DNA of 64,000 nt from Sebastes aleutianus (lineage: Eukaryota; Chordata; Actinopteri; Perciformes; Sebastidae), in the NCBI GenBank assembly GCA_916700875.1, contig CAKAKS010000013.1, positions 8,052,686 through 8,116,685 of the forward strand, read 5' to 3'. The position numbers were made by a program, and so were the translations under genes. The notes beneath the pieces were generated by a model, which saw nothing but the letters and a program-made list of their open reading frames with translations, made no database searches and had not been told where the DNA came from. Positions 45,227 through 57,400 of the stretch are shown piece after piece. Numbering within the stretch: the stretch's first letter is position 1; each line of letters opens with the position of its first letter.

Positions 45227-46769
45227 TTATTTCTGCTTGACTCTGAGTTTCCCACAATGCAGTAGTCCCACCAGCAGCAGCAGCAGAGCCACCATCACTA
45301 TGGTGGACACAGTCCTCAAGACCAGGACCACATGTATGAAGTGGTCTGAGGAGGGACACGTCTCTCTGTGAAGTGCTGCAGAGACAACAGGACACATCTG
45401 CTGTAACACCAGGACAGTATTAACAGGACGTAACAGGTCGTCTCTGAGGGCTTTCTGGAGCTTTACTCTGACACAAACTGAAAACTGATCCTCAAACTGA
45501 CTTTCTTACCTAACCGGCTCTCTGGTGATCCTCCAGCTCCAGAGATGTCACACTTGTAGAGTCCTTCATCAGACCAGGAGACGCTGTGGATGGTCATCTC
45601 TCCTGTAGAGCTGCTCCTGATGAGGAGGCCATCTTTATAGAAATCAGCTGTGAGGTTGGAGGAAGTCGTCTTGTTCCTGCAGCTCAGAGTCACATCGTTT
45701 CCCTCCGTCACAGGGAGGACAGGACTCTCCAGGATCACTGAACCAGCTGGAAAACAAAGGTTCTTTAGCTGGTCATGAAATGTTATGTAATTCACATTTA
45801 CTCAAGTTGTCGGACAACTGCTATGAGTTTAATGTCTTCTTCAAACTCACAACATTTCCAGCCTGTTCTCATTACCAGGGCGTTAAATACCGAGGCTTTG
45901 TCACGGCCGTCGGCACCCTTTAGCGCCATTATGAAACACACCGGCGCAGCGTTGCCCCCTCCCAAATTGATGCCAAGGGGCTGTGACAAAGTGGCGGTAT
46001 GTGACGAGTTGGGATAACAACGTTTTGGGATTTCCTGTAAAGACGTTTCATAGAAACTTCAACCTACCAGTGACGATGATGTTGACACCGTCGCTCCTCT
46101 CTCCTCCTTCAGTCTCACACCAGTACTCTCCAGCGTCTGCTGGATAGGCTCTTAGAATCGTGCCGGATAGCACCAGCGTCCTCTCGTTGCAGGCTGAAAT
46201 AAACTCCTTGGCGTTCCTGATCCCTCTCAGCTGAGTGGAGCCATCGAGACCCTCGCAGTGAAAATGGACCGACTCGTATTCAAAGAACTGCAGTCTGATT
46301 GGAACGATACGGAAAGCTGCATCTGAGACAGAAAGACGGACAAGAAACGATTTCTCTCAGATGAAACCTACATGTTATAAAGCACAATATCAAGACAAAG
46401 CCATGTATCTGCAAATGTGGCCGATACAGTTTAAATTTGAACACTCTGATATTCCCGCTCAATGAGAACTGAACTCAAGCCAGTTCAGATTCAGCTATAC
46501 GTAAAGAAAATGTAATAAGTTTAATGATATCATAGCTTCTATCAATGTTCGTACGAGGTTTGATGAAGGATTGACTGAGTACTTACCTCTGTTCTGAACA
46601 TGTGCACTGAGCAGAATGAATACGAGTATCACTGGATAGACAAAGGAAACACACATATCACCCATTGACTCATTCACTATATATACTTACATATACAGGA
46701 TTATGTAAAACTTAAAACAAAGACACTTCAGTACTCACTCAGTCTGAAGCAGAGAGCTGTAACCTCCAT
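45227..46769 (-). CDS. Fc receptor-like membrane protein with two Ig domains, copy 2
   Basis: Five exons on the minus strand: 46739-46769, 46587-46631, 46068-46322, 45510-45746, 45227-45375, spliced in phase 1 to 238 codons plus TAA. The domain order is the same as copy 1: split signal peptide, Ig domain 1 (HFHCEG, EYWCETEGG), Ig domain 2 (VTLSCRNK, LYKCDISG), transmembrane segment, and short tail ending CGKLRVKQK. Domain 2 and the membrane exon are identical to copy 1 at the protein level. The few differences lie mainly in the leader (LLSAHVQ instead of LLSVHVQ) and domain 1 (PADAGEYW instead of PAEAGEYW). It lies 3.5 kb upstream of, and divergent from, copy C. Confidence 0.8.
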
Positions 46770-48024
46770 GTCGTCTTGTTGCTGTCTGAGCATCAGACTG
46801 AAATACAGCTGAAGTTTAATGTAGATGAGAGCTTCCTCTTCCTGTTCAGTTTGTTCAACACGTTCTCATCTCAACTCGTCACGTACCGCTGCTTTGTCAC
46901 GCCCCTTGGCCTCACTTTATTTTTGCCATCAAAACCACTATAGTTACCGTTGGCGTCACTTTAAGATTAGGCAATAAAACCACTATAGTTAGGTTCACAA
47001 AAGAACTACATGGTTGAGCTTAAAACTGCTACGTTTGTACAGAAAAAAGACCCTGAACGTTGTGAATACGGGACTCGGACAAACAGCTGATTGTAACGTG
47101 GCGCACAGGACACAAACAGCGGTCTACTAGATGAAAGCCTTGTGTGTTTTGTGCATTTCATACTGACGCTAAAGAGTGCCTTGTGCAATGGATGACTGGA
47201 TTATTTCTGATGTTGATACAAAAACTGGGGCCAGACTTTCTTGAGCCATCAGCAGTGTGGTACCCCATCATAACATCCTAATATTCCTGCTTGTAATTGA
47301 CCAGGGAGCCAGAAAAAACGTTGGCATTGTATGTTTCTGCAAACATTTCATGAATACGCTCCAAACAACAAGGATATGTTTCATGAATATGTTTCATATC
47401 AGCCTCGTATCATGCTTGCAGAAACGCACAGAGGCATCACTTTAGGGTTAGGCATCAAAACCACTACAGTTAGGTTTAGGAAAGACCTACATGAATGTGC
47501 TGAAAACTACTATGTTGTTAAGAGAAAATGACGCTGAATGTTGTGAACACGGGACACAAACAGCGGCCTCCTGCATGAAAGTCTTGTGTTTTTCTGGGCT
47601 TTCCATTAACTACGATGTAAACCTTTCCACGTCAATATTAAACGCTCAGGGAAAGTGCTGTGGTGACAACATATCCTCATACAACGGTTCGTATGATATC
47701 TTACGAAAAAGTTATTGCTCATTTTTCGTTCGTTTTCCTACGAATGTCCAGCAACACGTGTCAATTTCGGCTCGTTATATTCATGCAGTCTTTTCAAATT
47801 AAACTTCCATCTTCATAGGAAACAACGTCCTTTGGTTTAGGCATAAAACGACTTAGTTAGGTTTAGGGAAAGATCGTGGTGTGGCTCAATATAACTCTGG
47901 TAGTGACATTACTCATGGATGGTAGTTACGTAACAACTAAGTTAAATAAATGTTAACTTCTGGTTTCACACGGGACTCGCCAGATTCCTGGGCAACAGTC
48001 TGCTTTATACTTCCTGGTTCACGA

Positions 48025-48174
48025 CAAGGCCTATAGAAAGGAGGCTGGGTCACGCGTCATCAACGCGTCATATCTTTAGGGGTATAACACACGTGCAGTA
48101 AAATCTGGTCTGCACTCGCCGATACCCAAAGACCCATGTCTGCCCGTGACCCAGCCTCCTTTCCATAGGCCTTG
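48025..48174. mobile_element. 150-bp hAT-like MITE with 8-bp target duplication
   Basis: Terminal arms of about 30 bases (CAAGGCCTATAGAAAGGAGG... and its reverse complement ...CCTTTCCATAGGCCTTG) enclose about 90 bases. The element is flanked by a perfect 8-bp direct repeat GTTCACGA (48017-48024 and 48175-48182). The empty site CTTCCTGGTTCACGATTACG is seen at related sequence near 30029 and 51601. An 8-bp duplication is typical of hAT elements. Confidence 0.75.
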
Positions 48175-48289
48175 GTTCACGATTACGTTAATTACACACA
48201 AATTGAAAGCCAAAAGCAAAATGATAATCTGAGGCATGAAATAGTGCAGTTAAAATAAATATAAACATTAGTAAATATTAAATAGTAAT

Positions 48290-48685
48290 GTAAATGTAAA
48301 TTTGTAAATTGTAATTTGTTGACCCTTCATTCTCTACCTGTCCACCAGATGCCCTCAGACTTTTCCACCTGACTCTCATTCACCTGCTCACCTGTTCCTC
48401 ATTCCCTAATTACCCCTCACAGTATTTATACCAGCCCATCTCCAGCTGCTCCTCGTCAGATTGTTAATGATGCGCATGTCTTTGCTATCTGAACCTGAAT
48501 CTGAACCTGAATCTGAACTGTTCCTGCTTTTCTTTGATACCTGTTCCTGTGTTTTGGTGTTTTGTCCGTTCCTGACCACCTTGACCAACAGCTGAAAGAC
48601 AACTGGATGTTTTGTTTTGCAGGCAGAAATCTTTTGTTAAAAGCTGCTACAGTCAGCGTTAACATTACCGAGTGTCAAATCTGAG
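48290..48685. repeat. Dispersed repeat-like block, second copy
   Basis: Near-identical to 6625-7010, with a small CTGAACCTGAAT duplication near 48500. Confidence 0.35.
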
Positions 48686-49485
48686 GTTTATAGATGAAGC
48701 TGTTTGGAGCTGAGAAACAAGTCCTGTTCTGCCCCCTGCAGTGAGATAACAGACCTAACAACTATAGACATAAACTAAGACATAAAAAGACAATGTTATC
48801 ACTCCTGAAGGATTTAATTGCAGCTGTAATATTTTATACTAGTTATCAACAGTCTCAACAGGCTCAAAGTTCAGTTGATCATAAAAACACTCAAAGTGAA
48901 ACTGAGCGTAGGAAAGCAGAGCCAATCACCATACTGTGTTTAAAGTTTAACTGTAAAATAATTAATACTTTCTCTAGCTTTAGACTTTAACTAACATGTA
49001 CATCAGATCTCAACTTATTGTTACCTCTGTAATTTATTGGTGATTTATTTGTTGCTGCCAGTTTAAACTAAATCTAAAGCAGTTAACTGCACTGGTGTTA
49101 AGATAACAGCTTATCAATCATTTACAGACGTTGACTTTGCAGTCTGAAGAAACGTCCGACACATCATGAAACTGGTACGTCGTCTTCTTAATTTATTTAT
49201 ACCTCTTCTACATGTTTTAACTTCTATTTTAAAAGACATTGTCAAAAAGAAAAGCTGGTCTGCCTTTAGACAATAAATGTAGTTTATAAAAGAGAAATAA
49301 AGTTTATTTTATAGTCTTTGTGTCGGTGGAAATGTTGTATCTGTGTGTAAAATGTATTTCAATTGCCGGGTAATTGTGAATCAAGCAGCTTCAAATCACA
49401 CACAGATGTTATAGTAGACGTACTGTCTGTGTTGACAAAAGTATTATTTAATATCAATTAAAATCACATGAATAATTGTAAATGT

Positions 49486-49532
<47 letters not shown>
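49486..49532. repeat. (TG)n microsatellite
   Basis: About 23 TG units. The corresponding place in the first unit (about 7800-7815) has only a few. Confidence 0.9.
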
Positions 49533-49534
<2 letters not shown>

Positions 49535-50299
49535 CATGGACTACAACGTACAGGGTGTGACAAACAATTGTGAAACACAAAAACTAACAAACTTTACATA
49601 CAGATAAATACACAAATACTACTAATAATTATTTTATAATAAAGATTCAGATTATTTCTTTGATTGATTCAAAATTGTATTTTTAAATCAGCCAAGTCGT
49701 ATCAATTACAAAACAACAACCTTTTCTTGTTAAACCCCTGAGATCCACGATCCCGAGGACATCCAATTGCCGAAAAATGCAATTCTTGCAGAAATCTCCA
49801 AATGTCAAAAGTTTTTGATCCCAAATCACAGCATGGCTTTTTCTCTGGTGTTCCTCAAGGTCTTGGTGTCTTAATGTGGCATTTTGGAGGGATTATTGAT
49901 CATTTTTATCAATTCTCAAGTGGTAAAAAATGGTTACATTGAGCTTCAAATCCGTTTAACAAATGGTATCAACACAAACATTTGCTGCAACAACTTAGGA
50001 ACTACACTTTTACTATTCATTTTGAAATTAATTGATTTATTAATTCATGATTATTTCTGATTTATAACTAGAACAACTTGACACACAGTGCTGAGTTTCA
50101 TCTCAAATTAATCTTCAGGTTCTCAGCTTTCAGATGATGTACACCACTTCTATGTGACATCTACTGTTGACCTGCTATCTCCCCCTAAAGACCCCCTGGA
50201 CCCCCTAAAGACCCCCTGGACCCCCCTAAAGAAGACTAAAACAATTTAAAAGTGTGATTCTAATACACTGTATGACTGATTCATTTTCAGAGCTGCAGG

Positions 50300-51392
50300 A
50301 TGCTTCACCAGTCCAACGGACTGTCCTTTCAGTCTCCACTCAGACGCCTCTGTGTTTTGGTTTTCCATCTGCTCCTAACACACTCTTGTAAAGGTAACTC
50401 ACACACAAATGCTGTCTTAAGCTCACACTAGGGTTGTAACAGTATCGGTACCAATGTATACAGTGGTATGAAAGCTCACGGTTATCATACAGTGTACATT
50501 TGCTTTTTAGTAATATTGCTTAGAGCAGATTAATAATCAATCATTAATTAATATAAAAATATGGATCTATAATTAATAAATAAAAATGTGACTCATAAAC
50601 CCACCTTATATATTATATTATTATATATATTAATATAATTTTGAACTGAGCCATGTTGGTTTTGAAAAAGCTGACTTTTCAGAATGAAACGGATCACTGC
50701 CTGCGTCCAACTGACCACTCCTATCTGAACTTAAAGTTTAGACTCTGAATTTAAATTTATTTTTTAGGATTAATACAAATTAGCTTCTTATAATTAATTC
50801 GTCCCTATTTGACATCTGGATATCCGCTGCAGAACGGTACCAAACACTGATATGATATAAACCACTGAATAAAACTTGATCAATTGAATTAAATTGAATT
50901 AAGTAATTCCAAAACATAGATGAACCTTGTGGTCATAACATGTAGGTATACAAACACTACACAGACAGGCATATACAGTATATATATACAGTATATACAC
51001 AGTATATACTGTATATATTCCCATATATAGAGGGAGGGGTCGCTGTGTGAGCCTTCACTGAGATAAAAAGTTGTTAACAGAGTAAAATTCAATATAGACA
51101 ACATAAAAAAGGGAAATGCAAACAGAATTTATTATTACAAACTTAATTATCTATGTTCTAGGAATGTGTAGCAAAAGGAGTCAATTTATATATGGTGTAA
51201 CACACTTCATGTAGATTAAAAACATATATCAAAATATAAGATTAACTGTGTGTGTGAATGTGATCAGGGCGTTCCTGAAAAAGATAGCATTGCTCTCAGT
51301 GAACCTCCCCCTGAATAAATAAAGGTAAAAACAAAACAAAAACTGAGGCATTAGTATGCACCCAAATTTCCGTTTACGGTCTCTGGGGACTT

Positions 51393-51436
<44 letters not shown>

Positions 51437-54400
51437 GTGTAGTTAGTTGTGTAACAAATTACATAACATAGATAAACCTTGTTATAATAACATGTAGGTA
51501 TACCAACACCACACAGACAGGCATACAGTATATATATATATATATATATATATTGACACAAGACACGAACACCAGTCTCCTGGGTGAAAGCCTTTATACT
51601 TCCTGGTTCACGATTACGTGGATTACATCAAAAATTGTGTTGTGGGATGTATATAAATTACAGTGCATTACTTTTTTGTAGGTATAGCTACGAATGGAGT
51701 ATGAGAACAGCCTGATACATCCTGGCTCTTGATTCAACTCTGCCTTTTCTTAACAGCTTTGACCAAGATGACAACCTTTCCCCAACTTTAACCAAGTGGT
51801 TTGAGTTGCATAAATAAAACCATAAAATACATCAAATATAGTTTTTGGTTGTATATAAAATAGAACCAGCATTAATCATGATTTAGTTGCAACAAGCAGA
51901 TGCTGGAAAACCAATTAAATACATTCCAGTGGACATTTTGCAGATATGCTCATTAAAAAAAGTTTTCTCTTTCTGTTGATAAAAAAATGTATTTGGGGCA
52001 TATTCCATTTCTCTCAAAAGGTAACAAGGAAACACCATTTGGAAGGTTTAATAAAACATATCTATTTCTTTCCAGGTCAGTCCACGTTGATCGGTCCACC
52101 TCAGTCAATAGAAGCAGCAGTTGGCGATGACGTCATTTTGCCATGTCACCTGGAACCTGTGATGGATGTGACCTCAGAGACGTTGGAGTGGAAGAGATCT
52201 GACCTAAACCCAAGATATGTCCATGTGTTGCGTTCTCGTCAGAACCTTGAGAATGTACAAAATCCATCCTACAGAGGAAGAACATCACTGTTCACTGATG
52301 AACTGAAGCGAGGAAACATTTCACTGAAACTCTCCAGAGTACAACTCTCTGATCAGGGAACGTATGAATGTGACATTCCACTACGGCATAAACAATCATC
52401 TGTCAAGCTTGTTGTTGGTGAGTAAACGTGCAGCTTGTGTTCAGAGTGCAGTTTGGTGTAGGCTGTGTGTCCAGTGAAGGATTTTGGTGGGAACATCTGT
52501 CAGACATTGATGTTGGGAAATGAAGTGTACCACAGTCTTCAGTGTTATAGCGCCGAGTGCTGCAATATCATTGTGATTATTAACTTGTCGTCTCCATCTA
52601 CAACAGATTTAAGTTATTTCTTGAACTCTCACATCAACCAGCTTAACAGCAAACACACAGTCAGTGTTATTTGTTTCACTAATTGTACTGTTATTGATAT
52701 TTACGACATTTGATCCCTTTGGTTTTAGTGAAGAGTTTATAAAACGGCTTCATTTCACAACAAAGGACAAATAAATTAGCTACAATTAAAATGCTGATTC
52801 TGGTAAGGTAAAACAGCCAACTGAGGATTTAAAAAGCTGAATAATACTTCAATACATTAAACTAATTAAAGCTACACTTTCATCATTATACTAATGTAGA
52901 GCTTCTAAAAGTCTTGATTTGTGGCTTTAAAGTCTAATCAAAAATATTTTAAAAATTGTTTAATCAAGCTATTTTCATAATTTGAATAACTTGGAGCTTG
53001 TTAATTATTGTCTAAAGTGTCAATATTTTCCTTCCACTGACACACACTGTTTTAAAATGTTTCCTTTTGTACAGCATCAGGTTCTGCTTCCTCACCGGTC
53101 ATCACTTTAGCGGGCATCGATAAGTCCAGCAGTGGAGTGATGTTAGACTGCAGGTCTGAAGGCTGGTATCCAGAGCCTGAGGTGTTGTGGCTGGACGGTG
53201 AGGGAAACCTCCTCTCTGCTGGACCTCCAGAGACAGTCAGAGGTCCTGATGACCTCTATACTGTCAGCAGCAGAGTGACTGTGGAGAAGAGACACAGCAA
53301 CAGCTTCACCTGTAGAGTCCAACAGAAGAACACCAACCAGACCAGAGAGGCACACATCTCTATTTCAAGTAAAAAAAATATTGTGTTTTATTATGTGATT
53401 TACTATTTTAGTTTCAAATTGCTAAGGATTTCTAATAATGTTATTCTGTTTTTTATCATTTCAGATGATTTCTTTAACGTCCAGTCCAGTTCTTCTCCCG
53501 TCATCACTGGTTTGGCTGTTAGTTTGGCTGTTTGCATCATGTTTATTCTGTTGCTTCTCTTTGTTTTGTGGAAATGGAGACAAAACAGATTCAGTAAGTT
53601 ACACATTTATTAATAAAAGTTATTCTCGCAGATTTTATGGCAAATAGTGATATGAATTTTGTAAATTCAATTTTAATTGGAAATGAAAATGTCTGTATTT
53701 TACAGGTTATGGTGATGATAAAAAATGTGATGGCATGTCTACTTTTATTTCCCATTAGGCCAATTTATTTTTATTTTTATAACCCATTTTATACTTCATT
53801 TTAGACTCAAATGTCTCTGTGATTTCTTAAAATGAACGTAAGTGCCTTTAACTCTCCTTCCTTTTTTTTTTTACACAAAGAGACACAGAGAAACCACCTG
53901 GATCAAACTGAGAAAGGAGAAAAGAAGAACGGTTCTGAAATGAATAAAACTGAAGATCAGTGTGTCACTGAAGAAAGAGAGAGAGAGCAGCTCATGACAC
54001 ATGAAACGGTGCAAATGAAGGTAACGTTTGATCTGAGCAAGTTGAGCAACAAACAGGATCCGTCTTTTCAAAGAACTAAGAAGAGAACAAGAGCAGTGAT
54101 GACTGAGAGCTAACTTTAACTGATGTTCAGAGGTTCAGCAGAAATGGAACAGAAGAGACGATATTCAGACAAAGAGATGAAGATGTGATCAAACGTTAGA
54201 GGAGATTAAAATAACAGAAATAAGAGAGATGAGCCAGAAATGCAAGAAAACATGTTGTATGGTATCTTCACTGATATAATAAAATCCTGTCTCTGTTCAT
54301 CTTTGCCCTCTCAGAAGAGATCTGAGCAGCAGAAGGAGGAGCAGTTCCAGGAGGAGCAGCAGAGGAGGGAGGAAGCTGAGAAGGAGGTTCAGACCCTGAA

Positions 54401-57400
54401 AGAGGAGCTGGAGACCAAGAAGAATGAGGTTCATCTTCACTTTAATAATATAACACATTGATTTCAGTTTGAAGTCACATTCTATCTGTCATCCATAGTG
54501 TAGATCAAACCTACAGTAGTTTGTGCAGATTACGACCAGATCTAAATAAATTAATAACTAATAATTCAACATGTCTCTCATTGTCTCTCTCCACCTTGTC
54601 TCTGTCCTTCCAGATAGAAACTAAAGGAGCTGAGCTGCAGCAGCTCCATGAAGAGAAGAAGAGGAACGAGAACGAGCTGCAGAGCCTGAAGGAAGAGCTG
54701 GAGAAGAAGAACAAAGAGGTTCATGTCTTCATCTTCATCTCTCTATTATTAATACAGAATAAATAGAGACAGAGATAGATCAGGTTGAATGAGTTCTCTC
54801 ATCTGAGCCTCTAACCTGCAGACAGACTCTCAACTCAACATTTCTGCTGTTTGAGGAACACTAGATGATCAAAGTGTTTACTGAGATCCACTTGACTGAA
54901 TATGAAGCTACTTGTTCATATTGTACTCAGTGTAACTGAACCATCAGGTTGAATCATTACTCTCATGATTTAATGTGGTTCTCATGTGTCTCTTCATGTC
55001 CTCCTTCTTCCAGCTGGAGAGAATTATGAAAACCCAAGTGGTCATCATATAAGTACAATATGTACAATACATTTATATAATGTACAAAATACAAAATGTA
55101 TGAGTACAATACAGTTAAAGTAATGTGACTACTGGAACATATCATCAGTTCATAATGATGTCAATAAGCAATTTAACACAAGTTAAAAGTCATGAAGTAT
55201 CGAGGTGATAAAACAACGTTTAGTATCTTTTAGAGCAGTTAAAGAGCCCAGGGTCTCCAGGACCTCATACTGAACATCAGGGTCAAACACTTCTCACATT
55301 AAAAGGAACACTAACAGATGAATATATGTTTATTGTGTATCTGTGTCTGATTATGATTTACTAACAGTTGAAATCAACATCCATCTGTCTGTCTGTTAGC
55401 CGGAGGACAAACAACTAGAAGCAGCTGACATGAAGAAGACTAATGAAGAGCTGAAGGGGACAGAGCATCAACTGAAGATCAAGAATGAAGAGATCAGCCA
55501 GCTGAAGAGAGAAGTACACACACACACACCACTCAGATCAACACAATGTTACATTCTCAGTGCTGTTCATTGGAAAAGATGACGTCTCTTTTGAAATACA
55601 ATTGTTTTAAATCTCATCAGAATGAAGAACAATAAAGCTGTTTATTGTCACAAAAATATTTGCAGGAGCAAAAAAGTGCTAAAAGACACATTAGAATACA
55701 TGTTTCATAATAGAGTCGATATAGTGTACATAATAGTGTAACGATCAAGACCAGAGGACATGCAGGGTCAAATGTGGTGCAATCTTTTTTAATATTAATA
55801 CATTTTGGATAAACCTATTTGGTAATTAATACATCTGATATTAACCAGACTGAATTTACCAGGTGTTTCTGAGTAGTCGTGACTGTGACTCAACTAAACT
55901 GTAAAAACAAAGTTGGTAAACTTGTGTTTGGTGGATTATTTCTCTGTTGTATCAATGCTAATGGTCATTGTATTTTACATGGTTGGAAAGCCTGTTTATT
56001 TACCTTCGCAATGATGTCCCACTTGTAAGGATCATGCATTTGTGGGATGAGCAGCACAGCTGATTATTATCTAAAATGCTCCGTCAATGGTAAACAGTTT
56101 ATTCTCCTGTTGGTATTGACTCTGGTTTTGAGTTGTTTGGTGGATTGGATGATTGAACTCTCTATCAGTAACAAGGAACAAACAAGACATATTGGCTATT
56201 TTACACTTTATTCATTTAATCCACCGTCAGGAGCCTCAGTAGCGGTGGAAGATCCATACGCAGCCACAACAGCCTGGCACCTCCTCCTCATGCTGGTCAC
56301 CAACCTGGTCACACGTTGCTGTGGGATGGCGTTCTATTCCTCAACCAGGATTCATTGCAGGTCAGCCAGCGTGGTTGTGTTGGTCACTCTAACACGTACA
56401 GCACGCCCAAGCTGATCCCACAAGTGTTGAATTGGGTTGATGTCTGGACTCTTGGCAGGCCGTTCCATTCTCTCTACTCCCACATTGTGGAGGTAGTCTG
56501 TGATAACCCTGGCTCTGTGGGGGCGAGCGTTGTTTCTTGGAGGATGAAGTTAGTTGCCAGATTGTGGAGATATGGGATTGCCACTGGCTGCAGAATCTCA
56601 TCCCGATATCTCACTGCATTGAGATGGCCTTCAATGATGACAAGCCTTGTTTTGCCAGTGCGGGAGATGCCCCCCCCCACACCATGACACTGCCCCCACC
56701 AAAAGCTGTTACTCCATCGGTGCAACAATCAGCATAGCGTTCTCCGCGTCGTCTCCATACTTTGACCCTGCCATCCAACTTTCGCAGACAGGACCTGGAC
56801 TCATCACTGAACATGACATTCCCCCACATGTTCAGGTTCCATTGTCTGTCTTGTCGACACCAGCGCAAACGGGCCTGACGGTGAAGGGCAGTCATTGCAG
56901 GCTTCCTGGTGGCCTTATGAGAATACACTGTTTACCATTGGCAGAGCATTTTGGCAAATTTGTCTTGGGCGCTACCCACATAATCAGCTGTGCTGCTCAT
57001 CCCACAAATGCATGATCCTTACAAGTTGGATATCATTGTGAAGGTAAATAAACAGGCTTTCCAACTGTGTAAAATACAATGACCATTAGCATTGGAAGAA
57101 CAGAGAAATAATCCACCAAACGCAAGTTTCCGAACTTTGTTTTTCCAGTATATATCAGGTGTATTACTGAGGACCCAACGAAGAGCAGTGTTGAGTGTTT
57201 AGTTGTAAAAGCTGCAGGCAGCAACACCACAGACCAAACATTCAGCCTGTTGTGAACAGACATGTTTTAGATAGACACTGTACTAGTAATACATCTGTAT
57301 AACTATTCAGTTACATTCTTCCTGCAGGTAGTAGGTATGGTATTTTATAACTCTAAAGCAGAAGCATCTCTGTATTCAGTATTGTTGATGTAACAGATGA

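Larger units (their letters stand above)
46770..50299. other. Divergent intergenic region between FcR-like copy 2 and Ig-coil-LTD copy C
   Basis: It corresponds to 6165-8449 but is about 1.2 kb longer. Extra material includes about 47110-47545, with a second copy of the ACCACTATAGTTAGG repeat block, and 47690-48290 containing a MITE. Another extra piece lies at 49790-49895, where TCTGGTGTTCCTCAAGGT translates SGVPQG, a reverse-transcriptase-like motif of a LINE remnant. No host coding exon is seen. Confidence 0.55.

Noticed and set aside
47257..47531. Overlapping short frames near 47.3 kb
   Set aside because: They lie inside a dispersed repeat block with ACCACTACAGTTAGG units and have no conserved coding pattern.
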